A program made the position numbers and the translations under genes. Below the pieces are notes generated by a model that was not told the DNA's origin, made no database searches, and saw only the letters and a program-made list of their open reading frames with translations. This document shows, one piece after another, positions 5,965-6,281 of a DNA stretch of 6,281 nt (the stretch's first letter is position 1; every line of letters starts with the position of its first letter). The stretch is taken from the NCBI GenBank assembly GCA_024275815.1, contig JAJRYI010000421.1, forward strand, positions 1-6,281. The letters are read 5' to 3'. This stretch comes from Actinomycetes bacterium. Lineage in GTDB: Bacteria > Actinomycetota > Acidimicrobiia > Spongiisociales > UBA5794.

Positions 5965-5970
5965 TAAGCT
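5965..5970 (+). promoter_or_regulatory. Candidate -10 element (TAAGCT) before the flippase-like gene
   Basis: TAAGCT fits TANNNT and lies 23 bases before the GTG start, similar to the placement of the other two candidates on this strand (17 and 26 bases). No recognisable -35 is present. The divergent LCP promoter must lie in the same roughly 110-bp gap; I could not place it convincingly. Confidence 0.2.
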
Positions 5971-5985
5971 CCTGGTCGCCCTTGT

Positions 5986-5990
5986 GAGGA
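5986..5990 (+). promoter_or_regulatory. Ribosome binding site GAGGA for the flippase-like gene
   Basis: GAGGA lies 3 bases before GTG 5994. The spacing is short but acceptable, and no other start with a ribosome site exists in this frame before ATG 6063, which is deep in the conserved part. Confidence 0.5.
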
Positions 5991-5993
5991 ACC

Positions 5994-6281
5994 GTGGCGG
6001 AGAACACCGAAGAGCAATCCGAAGATCAGTCTGGCAGTGAGCGGACCACGCGCTACGCGTATATGCGCAGCGACGGAACCCTCGACATCGTCCTCGGGAG
6101 CCTCGTCGCGGGCATCGGCGGGTACGCATACCAGTTCATTGGAGGCCGGGCACTCGGTGAGAACGGTTTCGCACCGATCGGGATCCTGCTCACCGCGCAC
6201 TTCCTTGCTTTCATCATCGTGCTGCTTCCGATCGAGCAGTTCGTCATTCGCCGCCTGACTCTCGGGTTCAGGGGATGGGTC
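5994..6281 (+). CDS. Multi-pass membrane protein, probable polysaccharide flippase (Wzx/MATE-like), 5' part only
   Basis: An open frame begins at GTG 5994 (read VAENTEEQ) and runs 96 codons without a stop to the last base, so the gene continues outside the window. A polar, acidic N-terminus (1-20) is followed by TLDIVLGSLVAGIGGYAYQF (29-48), then IGGRALGENGFAPIGIL and a second hydrophobic stretch, HFLAFIIVLLPIEQFVIRRL (69-88). The pattern of a first helix, GRALG, a second helix and LPxEQ followed by Arg resembles, from memory, actinobacterial polysaccharide-biosynthesis membrane proteins of the MOP/Wzx flippase group. Such proteins move lipid-linked sugars across the membrane. The call rests on the first two helices only and could instead be another transporter. 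It is divergent from the LCP gene, whose enzyme class uses lipid-linked glycans outside the membrane, so a shared pathway is plausible. Confidence 0.6.
   Translation, partial: MAENTEEQSEDQSGSERTTRYAYMRSDGTLDIVLGSLVAGIGGYAYQFIGGRALGENGFAPIGILLTAHFLAFIIVLLPIEQFVIRRLTLGFRGWV

Noticed and set aside
5911..6129. Upstream extension of the LCP frame
   Set aside because: It would overlap the beginning of the divergent flippase-like gene by 136 bases, and it adds Arg/Cys-rich sequence before the hydrophobic start.
1..6281. A novel defence, mobile or multi-gene system
   Set aside because: No integrase, transposase, nuclease, toxin-antitoxin pair, repeat array or long co-directional cluster is visible. 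The genes alternate strand and have ordinary envelope functions.

Overview
The window is GC-rich, with dense coding on both strands, GTG and TTG starts, TANNNT-like -10 candidates and a CtpE-type calcium ATPase. It also carries an Abhydrolase_9-type hydrolase of the kind seen in mycobacteria and relatives, and an LCP protein with a Thr-rich linker. Together these suggest an actinobacterium, possibly a deep-branching one such as Acidimicrobiia. The class assignment is inference. I see no RNA gene, insertion sequence, CRISPR array, phage gene or defence gene, and no gene-free stretch over 300 bases.

Layout: (1) the 3' end of a P-type ATPase (CtpE family) enters from the left on +. (2) After 37 bp comes a membrane-anchored glycerolipid acyltransferase on + (TTG start). 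(3) It ends 1 bp from the stop of an oppositely oriented, membrane-anchored alpha/beta hydrolase. (4) A 113-bp divergent gap follows, holding all three CTAG tetranucleotides of the window. (5) A small unrecognised 118-aa gene lies on +, ending 21 bp from (6) a convergent LCP (LytR-CpsA-Psr) protein on -. (7) About 110 bp further on, divergent from LCP, begins a multi-pass membrane protein on + that is cut by the window edge and looks like a Wzx/MATE-like polysaccharide flippase.

All the recognisable genes concern the cell envelope: ion transport, phospholipid synthesis, a lipase- or esterase-like membrane hydrolase, attachment of glycopolymers to the wall, and probably export of lipid-linked glycans. 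The gene order (+, +, -, +, -, +) means most are separate transcription units, so this is a functional neighbourhood rather than an operon. I found no convincing new multi-gene system. The most unusual points are the CTAG-cluster inverted repeat in the divergent promoter region, the polytopic N-terminus of the LCP protein, the 1-bp tail-to-tail junction, and the nonapeptide ORF overlapping the acyltransferase start.
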